6,888 bases of DNA from Muribaculaceae bacterium (GTDB taxonomy: Bacteria > Bacteroidota > Bacteroidia > Bacteroidales > Muribaculaceae), in the NCBI GenBank assembly GCA_902836725.1, contig CADFRV010000132.1:1-6888 (forward strand). The letters run 5' to 3'. This document shows positions 6,023-6,888 of the stretch, in pieces; the stretch's first letter is position 1; every line of letters begins with the position of its first letter. The position numbers and the translations under genes are program-made. The notes beneath the pieces were generated by a model. The model saw only the letters and a list, made by a program, of their open reading frames with translations. It was not told the DNA's origin and searched no databases.

Positions 6023-6888
6023 ATGAAAGAGAAACGTTTGTTATATCCTTTGTTCGGAGCGTTCATGACAGTTCTCTCCGGCTCTGTCAACGCCTCTGCG
6101 GCAGCAGCATCGGCACCTGCCGGTGTGATAGATGTAAGTTCGATCAGCGAATATGTGTATCCGGGCAACACGCCCGCCACTCCCGGCGCCATGCAGTTCA
6201 TGCCGGACGGCGCCACATTCCTGCGCCTCGACGACGGAGGGAAAAAGATCGTGAAATATGACATAGCCACCGGGAAAGAGGTGGAGACAGTGCTTGAAGT
6301 GACACACACCCGTGAAAGCTCCATCTCCGGCATCGACGCATTCACAATAAGCCCGGACGGCAGCAAACTTCTGGTGCGCACCAATACCACCCCGGTATAC
6401 CGCCGCTCCGTCAAGGGTGCATACTATGTGTTCGAGATAAAACGCAACATACTGCGCCCCCTGAGCAAGACCATGCCGCTTCAGCAGGCGCCCCTCTTCT
6501 CCCCCGACGGCCGCATGGTGGCATTCGTGGCCGACAACAACATCTTCATTAAGAAAACCGACTACGATACCGAGGTGCAGGTGACGGAGGACGGGGAGAA
6601 AAACCGCATTATCAACGGCATTCCCGACTGGACATACGAAGAGGAATTCTCCACAGACTGCTCCATGACATGGGCGCCCGACAACACCTCTCTCTGCTAT
6701 CTGCGTTACGATGAAAGCCGCGTGCCTACGTTCACTTTCAGCGAATACAGCGGATGGTGCCATCCACGTGAGGAATTCGCCCTCTACCCCGGTGTGTTCT
6801 CCTACAAATATCCTGTAGCGGGGGAACCCAACTCGTCTGTTACGGTACATTCCTACGACGTGGACACCCGCAAGACCAAAGAGGTGAA
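6023..6888 (+). CDS. Dipeptidyl peptidase IV (S9B family), N-terminal part
   Basis: The first 288 codons are present and the gene runs off the window. The start at 6023 gives a clear Sec signal peptide: basic KEKR, hydrophobic LLYPLFGAFMTVLSG, then an Ala/Ser-rich cleavage zone around residues 22-31, so the enzyme is probably periplasmic. The visible mature part is the beta-propeller of DPP IV. It shows repeated SPDG/APDN blade motifs (FTISPDGSKL, PLFSPDGRMVAF, MTWAPDNTSL) and DWTYEEEF at 202-209. In mammalian DPP IV the last two glutamates of the matching YEEE motif bind the substrate's free N-terminus; here they would be E207 and E208. DPP IV removes N-terminal Xaa-Pro or Xaa-Ala dipeptides, which feeds periplasmic peptide use in these bacteria. 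The catalytic Ser-Asp-His domain lies beyond the window, so activity cannot be confirmed. The gene starts 89 nt after the coiled-coil gene; no strong promoter or terminator is seen between them. Confidence 0.9.
   Translation, partial: MKEKRLLYPLFGAFMTVLSGSVNASAAAASAPAGVIDVSSISEYVYPGNTPATPGAMQFMPDGATFLRLDDGGKKIVKYDIATGKEVETVLEVTHTRESSISGIDAFTISPDGSKLLVRTNTTPVYRRSVKGAYYVFEIKRNILRPLSKTMPLQQAPLFSPDGRMVAFVADNNIFIKKTDYDTEVQVTEDGEKNRIINGIPDWTYEEEFSTDCSMTWAPDNTSLCYLRYDESRVPTFTFSEYSGWCHPREEFALYPGVFSYKYPVAGEPNSSVTVHSYDVDTRKTKEV

Noticed and set aside
6018..6026. Two-codon ORF ATG-AGA-TGA overlapping the DPP IV start
   Set aside because: Start-stop fragments of this size are common by chance; the ATG at 6023 gives the full signal peptide and is the better start.
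6041..6850. Antisense ORF (269 codons) opposite the 3' gene
   Set aside because: The sense strand in this region encodes a clear signal peptide and DPP IV propeller; the antisense translation has no recognisable motif.

Overview
The window looks like a chromosomal segment from a member of the Bacteroidota, most likely a gut-type Bacteroidales with moderately high GC. The grounds are a perfect Bacteroides-type -7 promoter element (TAnnTTTG) at 4034-4041, A-rich translation starts without Shine-Dalgarno sequences, and a gene set typical of the order. That set includes a DedA protein, Rpe, a long receiver/PEP-pyruvate-binding fusion protein and a periplasmic dipeptidyl peptidase IV. A genus cannot be named from this alone. 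All genes are on the + strand, and both window ends cut through a gene.

Layout: (1) 3-194 is the C-terminal end of a DedA-family membrane protein. (2) 207-851 is rpe, ribulose-phosphate 3-epimerase, 12 nt downstream and probably co-transcribed; a GC-rich hairpin with a short T tract at 858-880 closes this unit. (3) 913-3912 encodes a 999-residue protein. Two receiver-like domains are followed by a conserved linker, a PEP synthase/PPDK-type ATP-grasp domain and an uncommon C-terminal domain. It would often be labelled 'phosphoenolpyruvate synthase', but the PEP-binding TIM barrel and the classical phosphohistidine motif are missing. (4) 3913-4109 is a non-coding gap. It holds an AT-rich stretch, a perfect 12-bp inverted repeat that is probably a terminator, a promoter overlapping that repeat, and a possible 15-codon leader ORF. 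(5) 4110-5933 encodes a 607-residue coiled-coil protein of unknown function. It has an acidic N-terminus, a basic AT-hook-like patch near the C-terminus, and a last pentapeptide, QMSLW, that resembles a sliding-clamp-binding motif. (6) 6023-6888 is the 5' part of a dipeptidyl peptidase IV (peptidase family S9B) with a signal peptide and the conserved double-glutamate motif.

No pathway joins all these genes. Rpe belongs to the pentose phosphate pathway, DedA to the membrane and DPP IV to periplasmic peptide use. The two proteins most worth attention are the receiver/ATP-grasp fusion, whose chemistry is not the one its usual name implies, and the coiled-coil protein, whose terminal motifs suggest a role at DNA. 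No mobile element, CRISPR array, tRNA or rRNA was seen.
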